DNA of 42,609 nucleotides, from contig DAOWCC010000001.1 in the NCBI GenBank assembly GCA_030639665.1, positions 1-42,609 on the forward strand, read 5' to 3'. Position 1 is the first letter of the stretch; every line of letters starts with the position of its first letter. Origin of the DNA: Elusimicrobiota bacterium. Lineage in GTDB: Bacteria; Elusimicrobiota; Elusimicrobia; Elusimicrobiales; UBA9959. A program made the translations under genes and the position numbers. The notes beneath the pieces are model-generated. The model had not been told where the DNA came from. It searched no databases and saw only the letters and a list, made by a program, of their open reading frames with translations. Positions 1 to 7,267 of this stretch are shown here, one piece after another.

Positions 1-13
1 ATATTCCAAAAAA

Positions 14-601
14 TTGTTGGTTAGTGGCAAATTGAAAATACCTGATAATGCAACACTTTTGCGCATGGCAGGTTATTCAGGCAATTCATCAATAAGAATT
101 ATTAAATCCACGCTTTTTTTACAAAATCATTTAGGGTATCCTACTCTTGATGTTTACTATTTTATTTTTACCACACAAGGTAAGCGAATTAAAAAGGTGA
201 TGACTATGCTTTTTAATCACGGAACAAATGAAAGGCAAGCAACAAATCTATTGGCATATGCTCCAATGCTGCTATATTCAAAAGGACGAGATTCTGAAAG
301 CGAGCGGAATGCTGATGGGACAACTTCTGTATGGACGGGGCCAAAAGAATTTGCGCATTATGTTCCACGAGAGTTTGAGTCTGCGGATGTAAAGGAAGAA
401 TATGTTGTGTACCCACGCAAAGCGAGTTATTATATTTTCCACTACGGGGAAGAGTACAAAGCGAGTGAAAGTATGTTTAATGGGCGACAGAGTTATAGGG
501 ATGTTTGCGCTCTGATATTAAAAAATGCACCTGGAGCGCGATTCCGAGTTGGAGAAGGTGGAAAATTCCATTTAACAAATTTTAAGTCGATTTATCCTTA
601 A
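14..601 (+). CDS. Unrecognised protein, possibly 5'-partial
   Basis: I do not recognise this 195-residue protein. The first candidate start is a TTG, and the same frame is open back to the first base of the window, so the gene may begin outside it. The sequence looks soluble and mixed, with no signal peptide or membrane segment. It has aromatic-rich stretches such as YPRKASYYIFHYGEEY near residues 132-147 and ends at a clear TAA. Nothing links it to the ribosomal operon that starts 630 bases later. The structured RNA at 771-896 lies between them. A gene of accessory character is possible, but no mobile-element hallmark is visible. Confidence 0.55.
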   Translation: MLVSGKLKIPDNATLLRMAGYSGNSSIRIIKSTLFLQNHLGYPTLDVYYFIFTTQGKRIKKVMTMLFNHGTNERQATNLLAYAPMLLYSKGRDSESERNADGTTSVWTGPKEFAHYVPREFESADVKEEYVVYPRKASYYIFHYGEEYKASESMFNGRQSYRDVCALILKNAPGARFRVGEGGKFHLTNFKSIYP

Positions 602-671
602 GATTATTCCTTATGAAATAGGGTAATTTGGTTGTTTTACAAGGGAATTTCACTATGTTGGGTTGGGTGTT

Positions 672-700
672 TTGACTGTATAGTAAGAAATTTCTTTATA
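672..700 (+). promoter_or_regulatory. Possible sigma70-type promoter upstream of the structured RNA
   Basis: TTGACT (672-677) and TTTATA (695-700) are 17 bases apart. Transcription would begin near 707, about 65 bases before the folded element at 771-896. The -35 match is good and the -10 weak. AT-rich DNA gives chance matches, so this is tentative. Confidence 0.3.
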
Positions 701-770
701 AACCAGGGTAATTCTGCTGTATCTTAGTTAGGGATGGGTGGGATTTTTTTAAAATTAAAGTAGTAATAAA

Positions 771-896
771 GGCATGGGAGGTGTGTTTGCTAAGCAAGGC
801 CGTTCGGAAGCCGACTTGCGCATACGGGAGGCTGAGATACGGAGAGGCGCAGTACTAAGCGACCTCGGTCTTGCGTGTAAATATACCTGCCATGGC
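771..896 (+). ncRNA. Candidate structured RNA (riboswitch-like or stand-alone ncRNA)
   Basis: An 18-position closing stem pairs 771-788 with 879-896: 16 positions pair, including two G-U wobbles, and two mismatch. Inside it a second 9-bp stem pairs 794-802 with 866-874. The enclosed 63 bases can form a TCGG/CCGA hairpin (804-814) and a TGCGC/GCGCA stem (817-821 with 847-851). Together they give a closed multibranch fold, denser in G+C than its surroundings. A weak A-run/T-run hairpin at 911-924 follows and could end the transcript. I could not match it to tRNA, tmRNA, SRP RNA, 6S or a riboswitch class. Whether it is transcribed is unknown. Confidence 0.5.
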
Positions 897-916
897 TAAA
901 AATGGCTAAAAAACGC

Positions 917-945
917 TTGTTTTTATATAGGTGGTTTGCTACAAT
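917..945 (+). promoter_or_regulatory. Probable promoter of the rplC-led ribosomal protein operon
   Basis: TTGTTT (917-922) and TACAAT (940-945) are separated by exactly 17 bases. Transcription would start near 952, giving a leader of about 280 nt before rplC. This is the best sigma70-like match in the gene-free stretch and it faces the operon. Confidence 0.5.
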
Positions 946-1233
946 TATAACTGTGTAACCAAACCCTATGTTCTTTTAGAATTTATTAGTACCTTAATAC
1001 CGTCGTTTTAGGTTCCAATTATTTTGGTAGTACGGTATAACTTCCGGCACTTGTTTTGTGACGGCAGCGCCCTATAGAAAGGTCGGCCTTAAATTCCATC
1101 TTTCTGCGGGCAAACAACCTAAGAAAAAGAAAACAATAGTCGTAATAAGTAAGATACTGGCGCGAATTGCGTCGGTTGTATTGTGTACATTTTATATTTG
1201 GATATTTTATATAAAGCAGTTCAGGAGCAGGAT
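946..1233 (+). promoter_or_regulatory. Long structured 5' leader of the ribosomal protein operon
   Basis: No gene is evident here. A strong hairpin lies at 1069-1111: GCCC (1069-1072) pairs with GGGC (1108-1111), and above a small internal loop 1077-1086 pairs with 1096-1104 with one bulged C. The loop is about nine bases. Autogenous regulation by an r-protein is common in such operons, with L4 acting on the S10 leader in E. coli. Whether this hairpin is such a site is inference. The leader ends in AGGAG (1223-1227) ahead of the rplC ATG. Confidence 0.4.
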
Positions 1234-2064
1234 ATGACAGAAGAAAACAAAGATAAGAAAGAAGAAGTTTCAGCCGACGCTAAATCCGTCGAGAACACAA
1301 CGGATAAAACTGGCGCCGTAGGCGCCACAGGCGTTGAAGTCGCGGAAAAAGAACAGCCCAAAGCTGAAGAGATAGGCAATCTTCCTTCTAATTTCAAAAT
1401 TGCCATCGGCAAGAAAATAGGAATGACACAGCTTTTTGATGAAGAAGGGAATATGAATTCCGCCACGATTATAAGAACCTCTTCTTGCAAGGTTGTTTAT
1501 ACCAGAGAGAAAAAAATAGACGGCTATACAGCCGTGTGTTTGGGTTTTAAAGACCTTCCTGAAAGAAAGCTTAATAAAGCTATGGCAGGCGCCTTTAAGA
1601 AATACAATACTTCAGCGGTGAGACATTTGAAAGAATTCAGAGTTCCCACTACTGAGGGAGTTAAATCAGGCCAACCGGTTCTTTTAACCGACAACTTTAA
1701 AGAAGGTGAATTTATTAATGTTCAGGGCGTATCCAAAGGAAAGGGATTTGCCGGAGCAATGAAAAGACATAATTTTGCCGGTCAACCAGCTAGTCACGGA
1801 GCTTCAAACAGAGAAAGAGCCCCCGGTTCAATTTCTTCAAGAAGATCTCTCGGTAGAGTTATGCCCGGACAAAAAATGGCCGGACATATGGGTTGTGAGA
1901 CTGTAACTATAGAGAAGGTTAAAGTTTTAAAAATAGATCTAGCTGAAGGTTTAATCTATTTGAACTGTAGCGTGCCCGGAGCCATGGGCAGCATTGTTTA
2001 TTTGGTGGAAACCACCAAAGCGCAACCAAAACCTAAAGTAAAAGCAAAAGGCAAAAAGAAATAA
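1234..2064 (+). CDS. rplC: 50S ribosomal protein L3 with N-terminal extension
   Basis: L3 of the large subunit, an early assembly protein near the peptidyl transferase centre. The canonical start motif KIAIGKKIGMTQLF begins only at about residue 55. The first 54 residues are an acidic, low-complexity extension rich in Glu, Lys, Ala and Val that family members of about 209 residues lack. The core has the glycine-rich segment GKGFAGAMKRHNF and the conserved SIGSRR-like SISSRRSLGRVMPGQKMAGHMG. The C-terminus is a Lys/Pro/Ala tail. I chose ATG 1234 (276 aa) because AGGAG lies six bases upstream; a GTG at 1183 is open but has no comparable site. The gene heads the operon; rpsJ, which normally precedes it, is absent. 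Confidence 0.97.
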   Translation: MTEENKDKKEEVSADAKSVENTTDKTGAVGATGVEVAEKEQPKAEEIGNLPSNFKIAIGKKIGMTQLFDEEGNMNSATIIRTSSCKVVYTREKKIDGYTAVCLGFKDLPERKLNKAMAGAFKKYNTSAVRHLKEFRVPTTEGVKSGQPVLLTDNFKEGEFINVQGVSKGKGFAGAMKRHNFAGQPASHGASNRERAPGSISSRRSLGRVMPGQKMAGHMGCETVTIEKVKVLKIDLAEGLIYLNCSVPGAMGSIVYLVETTKAQPKPKVKAKGKKK

Positions 2065-2070
2065 AAAAAA

Positions 2071-2178
2071 GCAGGTTAAGATTAAGGCTGAGGTTGAGAA
2101 CGGCAAAATTAGGCGAATAAATTTAAATGGATGGGTTTTAGTTTTTTCTTGGTCTTGACCTAAATCTCAAACTGCAGT
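2071..2178. repeat. Family A inverted repeat (AGRTTA words), copy 1
   Basis: The left arm starts GCAGGTTAAGATTAAGG at 2071. The right arm at 2148-2178 runs through CTTGGTCTTGACC to AAACTGCAGT, so the ends are roughly inverted. The same arms recur at 10403, 13891, 31601, 39487 and 40826. It fills the rplC-rplD gap and would form a hairpin in the operon mRNA. Confidence 0.75.
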
Positions 2179-2192
2179 AAACAAGGATATTT

Positions 2193-2843
2193 ATGGAAAC
2201 AAAACTTTTAAACATTAGCGGACAAGAAGTGGGAAAATGTGAAATTCCTCAGGAAATATTTTCAAGAAAGGTGGATGAACATTTTCTTCATGAATTGGTT
2301 AAGTATTATCTTGCCAATAAAAGACTGGGCACGGCTCAAGCTAAAAAAAGAAGCGACATCTCCGGCGGCGGTAAAAAACCATGGAAGCAAAAAGGCACCG
2401 GCAGAGCCAGACACGGAAGCAATCGCTCTCCTTTGTGGAGAGGCGGCGGTGTTGTTTTCGGTCCGCATAATCATTCTTTTAAACTGGATATGCCAAAGAC
2501 CAAGAGAAGAGCCGCTTTATTGGAATCTCTTTCAGCTAAATACTCTGACGGTGTAATATCGGTTATTGAGAACATTGATATTAAAGAAGCTAAAACCAAA
2601 GAAGTCAGAGAAATTTTTAAAGCATTAAAGATTGAAGTTAGAAAGGTTTTATTCGTTTTGGATAAATCCGATGAAAAATTCGCTCTTGCTTCAAGAAACA
2701 TGAAAGAAGTTTCATGGATTCTTGCAAGAAATATCAATGCTTATGAAATTTTAAGAGCTCGCGCGATTATTTTTACTTCCGCGGGTATGAAAGATTTAGC
2801 GGATTTTTTAAATCCTAAGGCTGAGAAGGCTTCAGCTAAATAA
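2193..2843 (+). CDS. rplD: 50S ribosomal protein L4
   Basis: L4 lines the peptide exit tunnel and in E. coli also represses its own operon. This protein has 216 residues, near the family's 200-210. The tunnel loop is clear around residues 50-95, with KKPWKQKGTGRARHGSNRSP and the FGP motif. The C-terminal half carries the usual alternating domain ending in ARAIIFT. It follows repeat A1 after 14 bases and precedes rplW by 27. The ATG is preceded by AAGGATAT, a modest ribosome binding site. Confidence 0.97.
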   Translation: METKLLNISGQEVGKCEIPQEIFSRKVDEHFLHELVKYYLANKRLGTAQAKKRSDISGGGKKPWKQKGTGRARHGSNRSPLWRGGGVVFGPHNHSFKLDMPKTKRRAALLESLSAKYSDGVISVIENIDIKEAKTKEVREIFKALKIEVRKVLFVLDKSDEKFALASRNMKEVSWILARNINAYEILRARAIIFTSAGMKDLADFLNPKAEKASAK

Positions 2844-2870
2844 TTTGTTGGAAGTTAATGGAGGCTTGTG

Positions 2871-3167
2871 ATGAGTAAATCAATTTTAAGAATTCTTATA
2901 GCGCCTATCTTAAGCGAGAAAAGCGTAACCTTGAAAGATAAGGAAAATAGATATTGTTTTAAGGTGGATATAAAGTCCAATAAGATTGAGATAAAGCATG
3001 CCGTGGAAACTGTTTTTAAAGTTAAAGTTGAAAAAGTCCGCACGCTTATTATGCACGGAAAAATGCATAGAGTTGGAAAATACCAAGGCATGCGTTCAGA
3101 TTGGAAAAAAGCCTTTGTAACCGTTAAAGAAGGTCAGAAGATAGATTTAACTTCATTGCCCAAATAA
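2871..3167 (+). CDS. rplW: 50S ribosomal protein L23
   Basis: L23 sits at the tunnel exit and docks trigger factor and SRP. The 98-residue sequence has the family opening ILIAPILSEKS and the core VDIKSNKIEIKHAVETVFKVKV, followed by the lysine-rich MHGKMHRVGK region. GGAGG (2860-2864) favours ATG 2871 over the overlapping GTG 2868. It is in standard order between rplD and rplB. Confidence 0.96.
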   Translation: MSKSILRILIAPILSEKSVTLKDKENRYCFKVDIKSNKIEIKHAVETVFKVKVEKVRTLIMHGKMHRVGKYQGMRSDWKKAFVTVKEGQKIDLTSLPK

Positions 3168-3171
3168 AAGA

Positions 3172-3234
3172 GTTTGGGAGTTAAGAATTTTAGAGTTGAG
3201 AGAAAAAGTAGTTGAGAAAACGGACCGTAAATTT
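3172..3234. repeat. Low-complexity spacer with GAGTT/GAGAA words
   Basis: The rplW-rplB spacer is made of variants of GAGTTTGGGAGTTAAG and TTTTAGAGTTGAGAG. It resembles the CTAAACTCT-type repeats at 27698 and 37013 read in the opposite sense. The relationship is by eye only. Confidence 0.35.
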
Positions 3235-3261
3235 TAAGTTGTTTTGATAAGGAGTTTTTTT

Positions 3262-4095
3262 ATGCCAGTGAAATCGTTTAAAGCGTATACACCATCAAGA
3301 AGAACAATAACCGTCAGTGATTTTTCGGATATTACGAGAACCACCCCTGAAAAAAGCCTTATGGTAGGGCTTAAAAAAAAGGGCGGAAGAAATAATACCG
3401 GCAGAATCATGGTTAGGCATCATGGCGGCGGACATAAAAGAAGCTATAGAATAATAGATTTCAAAAGAAACAAAATAGGCGTTCCCGCGAAAGTGTTTTC
3501 TATAGAATATGATCCCAATAGGAGCGCCAGAATCGCTCTCCTTCACTATGTGGACGGAGAAAAAAGATATATCATTGCTCCCAATGGTTTGAAAGTCGGA
3601 GAGATGCTTAATAGCGGCCCCGAAGCGGATATTAAAGTCGGAAACGCTTTACCGCTTTCCTCCATTCCTGAGGGTACTTTCATACACGCTATAGAAATGC
3701 AGCCCGGAAGAGGCGCTCAGTTCGCGCGTTCAGCCGGTACGCAGTCTCAGCTTATGGCTAAAGAAGGCAAATACGCCACAATCAAGATGCCTTCTGGCGA
3801 AGTGCGAAAGGTTTTGAAAAAATGTTCCGCCACTATCGGTCAAGTGGGAAATACAGAGCATAATACAATAACCATAGGAAATGCCGGAAGAAACAGACAT
3901 AGAGGCATAAGACCTACCGTTAGAGGCACAGCTATGAACGCCTGCGACCATCCTTTGGGCGGCGGCAGAGGCCGTTCAAAAGGTAATAATGTTCCAAGAT
4001 CACCTTGGAATCAGCCTTCAAAAGGTTTTAAAACAAGAAATCCGAGCAAGATTTGGGGTTGGATGATTGTTCAGGATAGAAGAAAGAAGAAATAA
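3262..4095 (+). CDS. rplB: 50S ribosomal protein L2
   Basis: L2 is a primary 23S rRNA binder needed for subunit joining and peptidyl transferase activity. The length of 277 residues is typical. Family marks include GRNNTGRIMVRHHGGGHKR in the N-terminal OB domain, the SH3-like middle domain with GRGAQFARSAGTQ, and the C-terminal VRGTAMNACDHPLGGG, which holds the conserved histidine region near the active centre. AAGGAG (3249-3254) places the start at ATG 3262 rather than the open TTG upstream. The last residues are lysine/arginine-rich, as usual. Confidence 0.98.
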   Translation: MPVKSFKAYTPSRRTITVSDFSDITRTTPEKSLMVGLKKKGGRNNTGRIMVRHHGGGHKRSYRIIDFKRNKIGVPAKVFSIEYDPNRSARIALLHYVDGEKRYIIAPNGLKVGEMLNSGPEADIKVGNALPLSSIPEGTFIHAIEMQPGRGAQFARSAGTQSQLMAKEGKYATIKMPSGEVRKVLKKCSATIGQVGNTEHNTITIGNAGRNRHRGIRPTVRGTAMNACDHPLGGGRGRSKGNNVPRSPWNQPSKGFKTRNPSKIWGWMIVQDRRKKK

Positions 4096-4097
4096 AT

Positions 4098-4138
4098 ACA
4101 TAGGTAATAAGGCAATTAGGTAACAAGGAATAAGGAGA
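4098..4138. repeat. Short direct repeats in the rplB-rpsS spacer
   Basis: The spacer repeats the words TAGGTAATAAGG, CAATTAGG and TAACAAGGAATAAGG before the rpsS ribosome binding site (AAGGAG). It looks like another word-built spacer of the kind found through this window. Confidence 0.4.
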
Positions 4139-4145
4139 AAAATTT

Positions 4146-4430
4146 ATGAGTAGATCATCGAAAAAAGGTCCTTTTGTAGATACGAAACTTTTGGCTAAGG
4201 TTCAGAAGCAGAATCCAGAGGACAAAAAAATTATTAAAACATGGGCCAGAGCCTGCACGATTGTTCCCGAATTTATCGGACATACATTTGCCGTGCATAA
4301 TGGCCGTAAGTTTTTGCCGGTTTATGTCACAGATAGAATGGTTGGTCATAAGCTTGGAGAATTTTCAATTACCAGATTGTTTAAGGGCCATGGCGCGTCA
4401 AATACCAAGGGCGGAACTGATTTGAAATAA
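4146..4430 (+). CDS. rpsS: 30S ribosomal protein S19
   Basis: S19 lies in the head of the small subunit with S13, contacting the A-site tRNA region. The 94-residue protein opens with SRSSKKGPFVD and has the core TWARACTIVPEFIGHTFAVHNG, followed by VTDRMVGHKLGEFSITR, all diagnostic. A good AAGGAG precedes the ATG. The order rplB-rpsS-rplV is canonical. Confidence 0.97.
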   Translation: MSRSSKKGPFVDTKLLAKVQKQNPEDKKIIKTWARACTIVPEFIGHTFAVHNGRKFLPVYVTDRMVGHKLGEFSITRLFKGHGASNTKGGTDLK

Positions 4431-4469
4431 GGAGGATAGTAAGCGGATTTTCGCTTACTGAATTTAATT

Positions 4470-4826
4470 ATGGAAGCTAAATGTTATTTAAAATATCAAA
4501 GATACGGAACAAGAAAAGTAGGTGAAGTTCTAAAGAAAGTCGCGGGAAAATCACTGTTTGAGGCGGAGCAGATATTGAAGTTTATGTCTAAACGGCCGAC
4601 CGATATAGTGCATAAAGCCGTAATGTCAGCCGGCGCTAATTTGTCGGTTAAACTCGGCAAAAAAGTCGATTTAAAGTCTACATGGATAAAAACCGCGTAT
4701 TCTTGCATGGGCTCTATGAAAGCTTTAAGAAGATTTAACGCGGGACCAATGGGCAGAGCAATGCCTTTTAAAAGAAGCATGTGTCATATAACGGTTATTG
4801 TATCCGATTCTAAAGAGGTCAAATAA
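4470..4826 (+). CDS. rplV: 50S ribosomal protein L22
   Basis: L22 reaches from the subunit surface into the exit tunnel. Its 118 residues are close to the usual 110. The order YQRYGTRKVGEVLKKVAGK, the alanine/lysine-rich middle, and the extended tunnel hairpin around FNAGPMGRAMPFKRSMCHITV fit the family. The spacer before it contains GGAGG but lies well upstream, with a small AGCGGATTTTCGCTT hairpin in between, so initiation may be modest or coupled. Its stop is one base before the rpsC start, suggesting translational coupling. Confidence 0.95.
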   Translation: MEAKCYLKYQRYGTRKVGEVLKKVAGKSLFEAEQILKFMSKRPTDIVHKAVMSAGANLSVKLGKKVDLKSTWIKTAYSCMGSMKALRRFNAGPMGRAMPFKRSMCHITVIVSDSKEVK

Positions 4827-4827
4827 T

Positions 4828-5559
4828 ATGGGTCAAAAAATTCATCCTAAATCAGTTCGTCTGGGTTATATTCAAGATTGGCAGTCCAGATGGTTTTCTC
4901 CCAAGCATATGCCGGAATTAATTCGTGAAGATTTTGAAATAAGGAATATGATTAAAGAAAGATTTCATCAAGCTTCCGTTAGCCGGGTTGATATTGAAAG
5001 AGCCGGTTCATTCCTTAAGCTTACCATTCATACCGCAAGGCCGGGAATTGTCATAGGCCGCAGAGGTATTGATATTGAAAATCTTAAAAAAGATATTGAA
5101 AAATTAACTTCCAGAAAAGTTTTCGTGAATGTCGCGGAAATAAAAAAGCCCGAGCTTGACGCCATGCTCGTGGGCCAATCCATCGCTTTTCAGATAGAGA
5201 AAAGAATCGCTTATAAAAGAGCGATGAAAAGAGCTATGGAAAGAACAATGCAAAGCGGAGCTTTGGGAATAAAGGTTATGGTTTCAGGCCGTCTCGGCGG
5301 TAATGAAATAGCGCGTAAAGAATGGATGAGAAAGGGCAGAGTGCCTCTTCAGACTTTTTCCGCGGATATCGACTATGGTTTTGTGGAAGCCAATACGGTT
5401 ATGGGTAAAATAGGCGTAAAGACCTGGATATTCAGAAAACTTGTTTTCGCCAAAACCAGAAAAGACTTGATTAATCAGTTGAAAGAAGTTGAAGCTCAGG
5501 CGCCCGTTGTTGAAACTCCCGCCGTTGAAGTAAAGAAAACGGAAGAAACGAAAAAATAA
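4828..5559 (+). CDS. rpsC: 30S ribosomal protein S3
   Basis: S3 forms part of the mRNA entry site and its helicase. The sequence begins MGQKIHPKSVRLGYI. It has a KH domain around residues 40-110 containing RPGIVIGRRGIDIE, then the C-terminal S3 domain with ERTMQSGALGIKVMVSGRLGG. The 243-residue length includes a Val/Glu/Lys-rich tail, as in many lineages. ATG 4828 matches the family start and follows AAAGAGG. An in-frame ATG at 4798 inside rplV would add a non-homologous leader. Confidence 0.97.
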   Translation: MGQKIHPKSVRLGYIQDWQSRWFSPKHMPELIREDFEIRNMIKERFHQASVSRVDIERAGSFLKLTIHTARPGIVIGRRGIDIENLKKDIEKLTSRKVFVNVAEIKKPELDAMLVGQSIAFQIEKRIAYKRAMKRAMERTMQSGALGIKVMVSGRLGGNEIARKEWMRKGRVPLQTFSADIDYGFVEANTVMGKIGVKTWIFRKLVFAKTRKDLINQLKEVEAQAPVVETPAVEVKKTEETKK

Positions 5560-5588
5560 TAAATTTTTGTAAATAAAGGAGCAGTATT

Positions 5589-6002
5589 ATGTTAATGCCT
5601 AAGAGAGTAAAGTATAGAAAGCCTCAAACAAAGCCGAGGATAAAAGGAACGGCTAAGGGTGGAACCGATATTTTGTTTGGTCAATATGGCTTAAAGGCTC
5701 TTCAGCCAAGATGGATAACTTCAAGACAAATAGAATCTTGTCGTATCACCATAATGAGAAGAGTCAGAAAAAAAGGAAAGATGTGGATAAGAATATTTCC
5801 TGACAAATGCATTACAAAACATCCCGCCGAAACAAGGATGGGAAAGGGAAAGGGAGCGCCGGATCATTGGGTCGCTGTCGTTAAGCCCGGAAGAATAATG
5901 TTTGAGCTTGAGGGTTTAACTTTTGAAGAAGCTAAAGATACTATGATTAAAGCCACGGCGAAGCTTCCCATAAAAACTAAGATGGTTGTGAGAGAAGATT
6001 AA
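5589..6002 (+). CDS. rplP: 50S ribosomal protein L16
   Basis: L16 organises the A-site tRNA elbow region of the large subunit. Length is 137 residues, exactly as expected. MLMPKRVKYRKPQ at the start matches the family opening, so ATG 5589 is preferred to the ATG two codons on; AAGGAG is seven bases upstream. Further marks are FGQYGLKALQPRWITSRQIE and RMGKGKGAPDHWVAVVKPGR, the loop carrying conserved basic residues. Confidence 0.97.
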   Translation: MLMPKRVKYRKPQTKPRIKGTAKGGTDILFGQYGLKALQPRWITSRQIESCRITIMRRVRKKGKMWIRIFPDKCITKHPAETRMGKGKGAPDHWVAVVKPGRIMFELEGLTFEEAKDTMIKATAKLPIKTKMVVRED

Positions 6003-6004
6003 TT

Positions 6005-6241
6005 ATGAAGAGAAAAGATAAAGAAAACTTAAAAAATATGTCAGTTGATGAGCTTGAGGCTCATCTTAGAGATTTGGAGAAAAAACTTTTTCAAATAAAA
6101 TTTAAAAGAGTTGCCGCTCCTCTCGAAAATCCTTTGGTAATAAGAAGCATCAGAAAAGAAATGTCTATGGTGCGAACATGGCTGAAGGAAAAAGAACTAG
6201 ATAAAGATAAAGCTAAAGCAGAGGTAACTGTTAATGACTGA
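6005..6241 (+). CDS. rpmC: 50S ribosomal protein L29
   Basis: L29 is a small two-helix protein at the tunnel exit. The sequence includes MSVDELEAHLRDLEKKLFQIKFK and PLVIRSIRKEMSMVRTWLKE, the two family helices. At 78 residues it is slightly longer than the usual 60-70 owing to a charged C-terminal tail. It starts two bases after the rplP stop and overlaps rpsQ by eight bases, both signs of translational coupling. Confidence 0.94.
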   Translation: MKRKDKENLKNMSVDELEAHLRDLEKKLFQIKFKRVAAPLENPLVIRSIRKEMSMVRTWLKEKELDKDKAKAEVTVND

Positions 6242-6515
6242 GAATAAAGAAGAAACGACAGTGGAAAGAAATAAAAGAAAAACGGTTCAAGGAATCGTGG
6301 TGTCGGATAAAATGAATAAGACCCGCGTTGTCAGTGTTGAAAGAGTTATTAAGCATCCTTTCTATAAAAAAACACAAAGAAGACACTCAAAATTTTACGC
6401 TCACGACGAAGCCAATGAATCTTTTACCGGCGATTTGGTTGAAATTATGAGCACCAAACCGCAATCAAAACTTAAAAAATGGAGAATTACGCGAATTATT
6501 ACCAAAGCAAAATAA
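6234..6515 (+). CDS. rpsQ: 30S ribosomal protein S17
   Basis: S17 is an OB-fold protein binding 16S rRNA early in assembly. Marks are KTVQGIVVSDKMNKTRVVSVER, HPFYKKTQRRHSKFYAHDEAN, and the C-terminal MSTKPQSKLKKWRITRII. Its 93 residues include a short charged N-terminal extension of about 14. ATG 6234 lies within the end of rpmC, so initiation probably depends on translation of that gene. Confidence 0.96.
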   Translation: MTENKEETTVERNKRKTVQGIVVSDKMNKTRVVSVERVIKHPFYKKTQRRHSKFYAHDEANESFTGDLVEIMSTKPQSKLKKWRITRIITKAK

Positions 6516-6542
6516 GCGTATTCGATTTTTCGGAGAATTATT

Positions 6543-6911
6543 ATGATAATGATGCAAACAATGTGCAGTGTAGCGGATAATTCAGGGGCTAGAAAAGTGC
6601 GGTGTTTTAAGGTCCTTGGCGGAAGTATTAGGCGTTATGCCTCTTTAGGGGATATTTGTGTCTGTGCCGTTCAAGATGTTTTGCCCAATACCGCTATTAA
6701 GAAAGGCGAGGTTGTTAAAGCTGTCGTGGTAAGAATAAAAAAAGAAAAAAGACGCAAAGATGGCACCTATATCAGGTTTGATGATAATGCCGTATGTATT
6801 TTGGATGCCAATGGCGAGCCGAGAGGAACGCGCGTTTTCGGCCCTGTAGCCAGAGAGCTTAGAGCCAAGAATTTTCTTAAAATAGTTTCATTGGCGCCGG
6901 AAGTAATTTAA
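6543..6911 (+). CDS. rplN: 50S ribosomal protein L14
   Basis: L14 sits at the subunit interface forming bridge B8. The 122 residues are exactly the family length. The opening MIMMQTMCSVADNSGARK corresponds to the conserved MIQxxTxLxVADNSGA, which fixes the start at ATG 6543. Others are CFKVLGGS, KKGEVVKAVVVR and the end FLKIVSLAPEVI. It follows rpsQ in canonical order with CGGAGA just upstream. Confidence 0.97.
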   Translation: MIMMQTMCSVADNSGARKVRCFKVLGGSIRRYASLGDICVCAVQDVLPNTAIKKGEVVKAVVVRIKKEKRRKDGTYIRFDDNAVCILDANGEPRGTRVFGPVARELRAKNFLKIVSLAPEVI

Positions 6912-6932
6912 GCGCCGCGAGGATAAAATATT

Positions 6933-7244
6933 ATGTTTAAATTGAAAAAGAAAGATACGGTTATAATTACGGCGGGAGCCGATAAGGGCAAGAAAGGCGA
7001 AGTTAAGCAGGTTTTTCCGACCAAAAATAAAGTTGTTGTTATTGGCGTGAACATGCTTACAAAGCATAAAAAGCCTTCAAAAGATAAACCGGGCGGGATA
7101 CACAAAGTTGAAGGACCTATAGATGTGTCCAATGTCCGCATTATATGTCCCAAATGCGAAAAAGGAGTAAAGGTAAAATTCTCCAAAATGCAAACCGGCG
7201 ACAAAGTCCGCGTATGTAAAAAATGCGGCGAGTTAATGATTTAG
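6933..7244 (+). CDS. rplX: 50S ribosomal protein L24, zinc-ribbon type
   Basis: L24 is an assembly initiator at the tunnel exit. The KOW motif is visible as DTVIITAGADKGKKGEVKQVFP (residues 8-29), followed by VVVIGVNMLTKHKKP. The C-terminal half carries ICPKC and VCKKC, two CxxC pairs that would hold zinc, as in many but not all bacterial L24 proteins. At 103 residues it is of normal length. The spacer to rplN is 21 bases. Confidence 0.96.
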   Translation: MFKLKKKDTVIITAGADKGKKGEVKQVFPTKNKVVVIGVNMLTKHKKPSKDKPGGIHKVEGPIDVSNVRIICPKCEKGVKVKFSKMQTGDKVRVCKKCGELMI

Positions 7245-7267
7245 TTGTTTTAATAAAGGTGGTTTAG

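Noticed and set aside
798..815. GGCCGTTCGGAAGCCG considered as an SRP RNA GGAA-type loop
   Set aside because: The conserved AGCAG side of the SRP symmetric loop is missing and the fold around it is different.
828..840. GGCTGAGATAC inside the structured RNA recalls the TPP riboswitch core
   Set aside because: The second half of the TPP motif (CTGATCTGG with GCGTAGGGA) is absent, and the closing stems differ. The match is too short.
1221..1490. Antisense open frames across ribosomal protein genes
   Set aside because: They are shadows in AT-rich, lysine-rich coding sequence; none has a start site or recognisable protein features.
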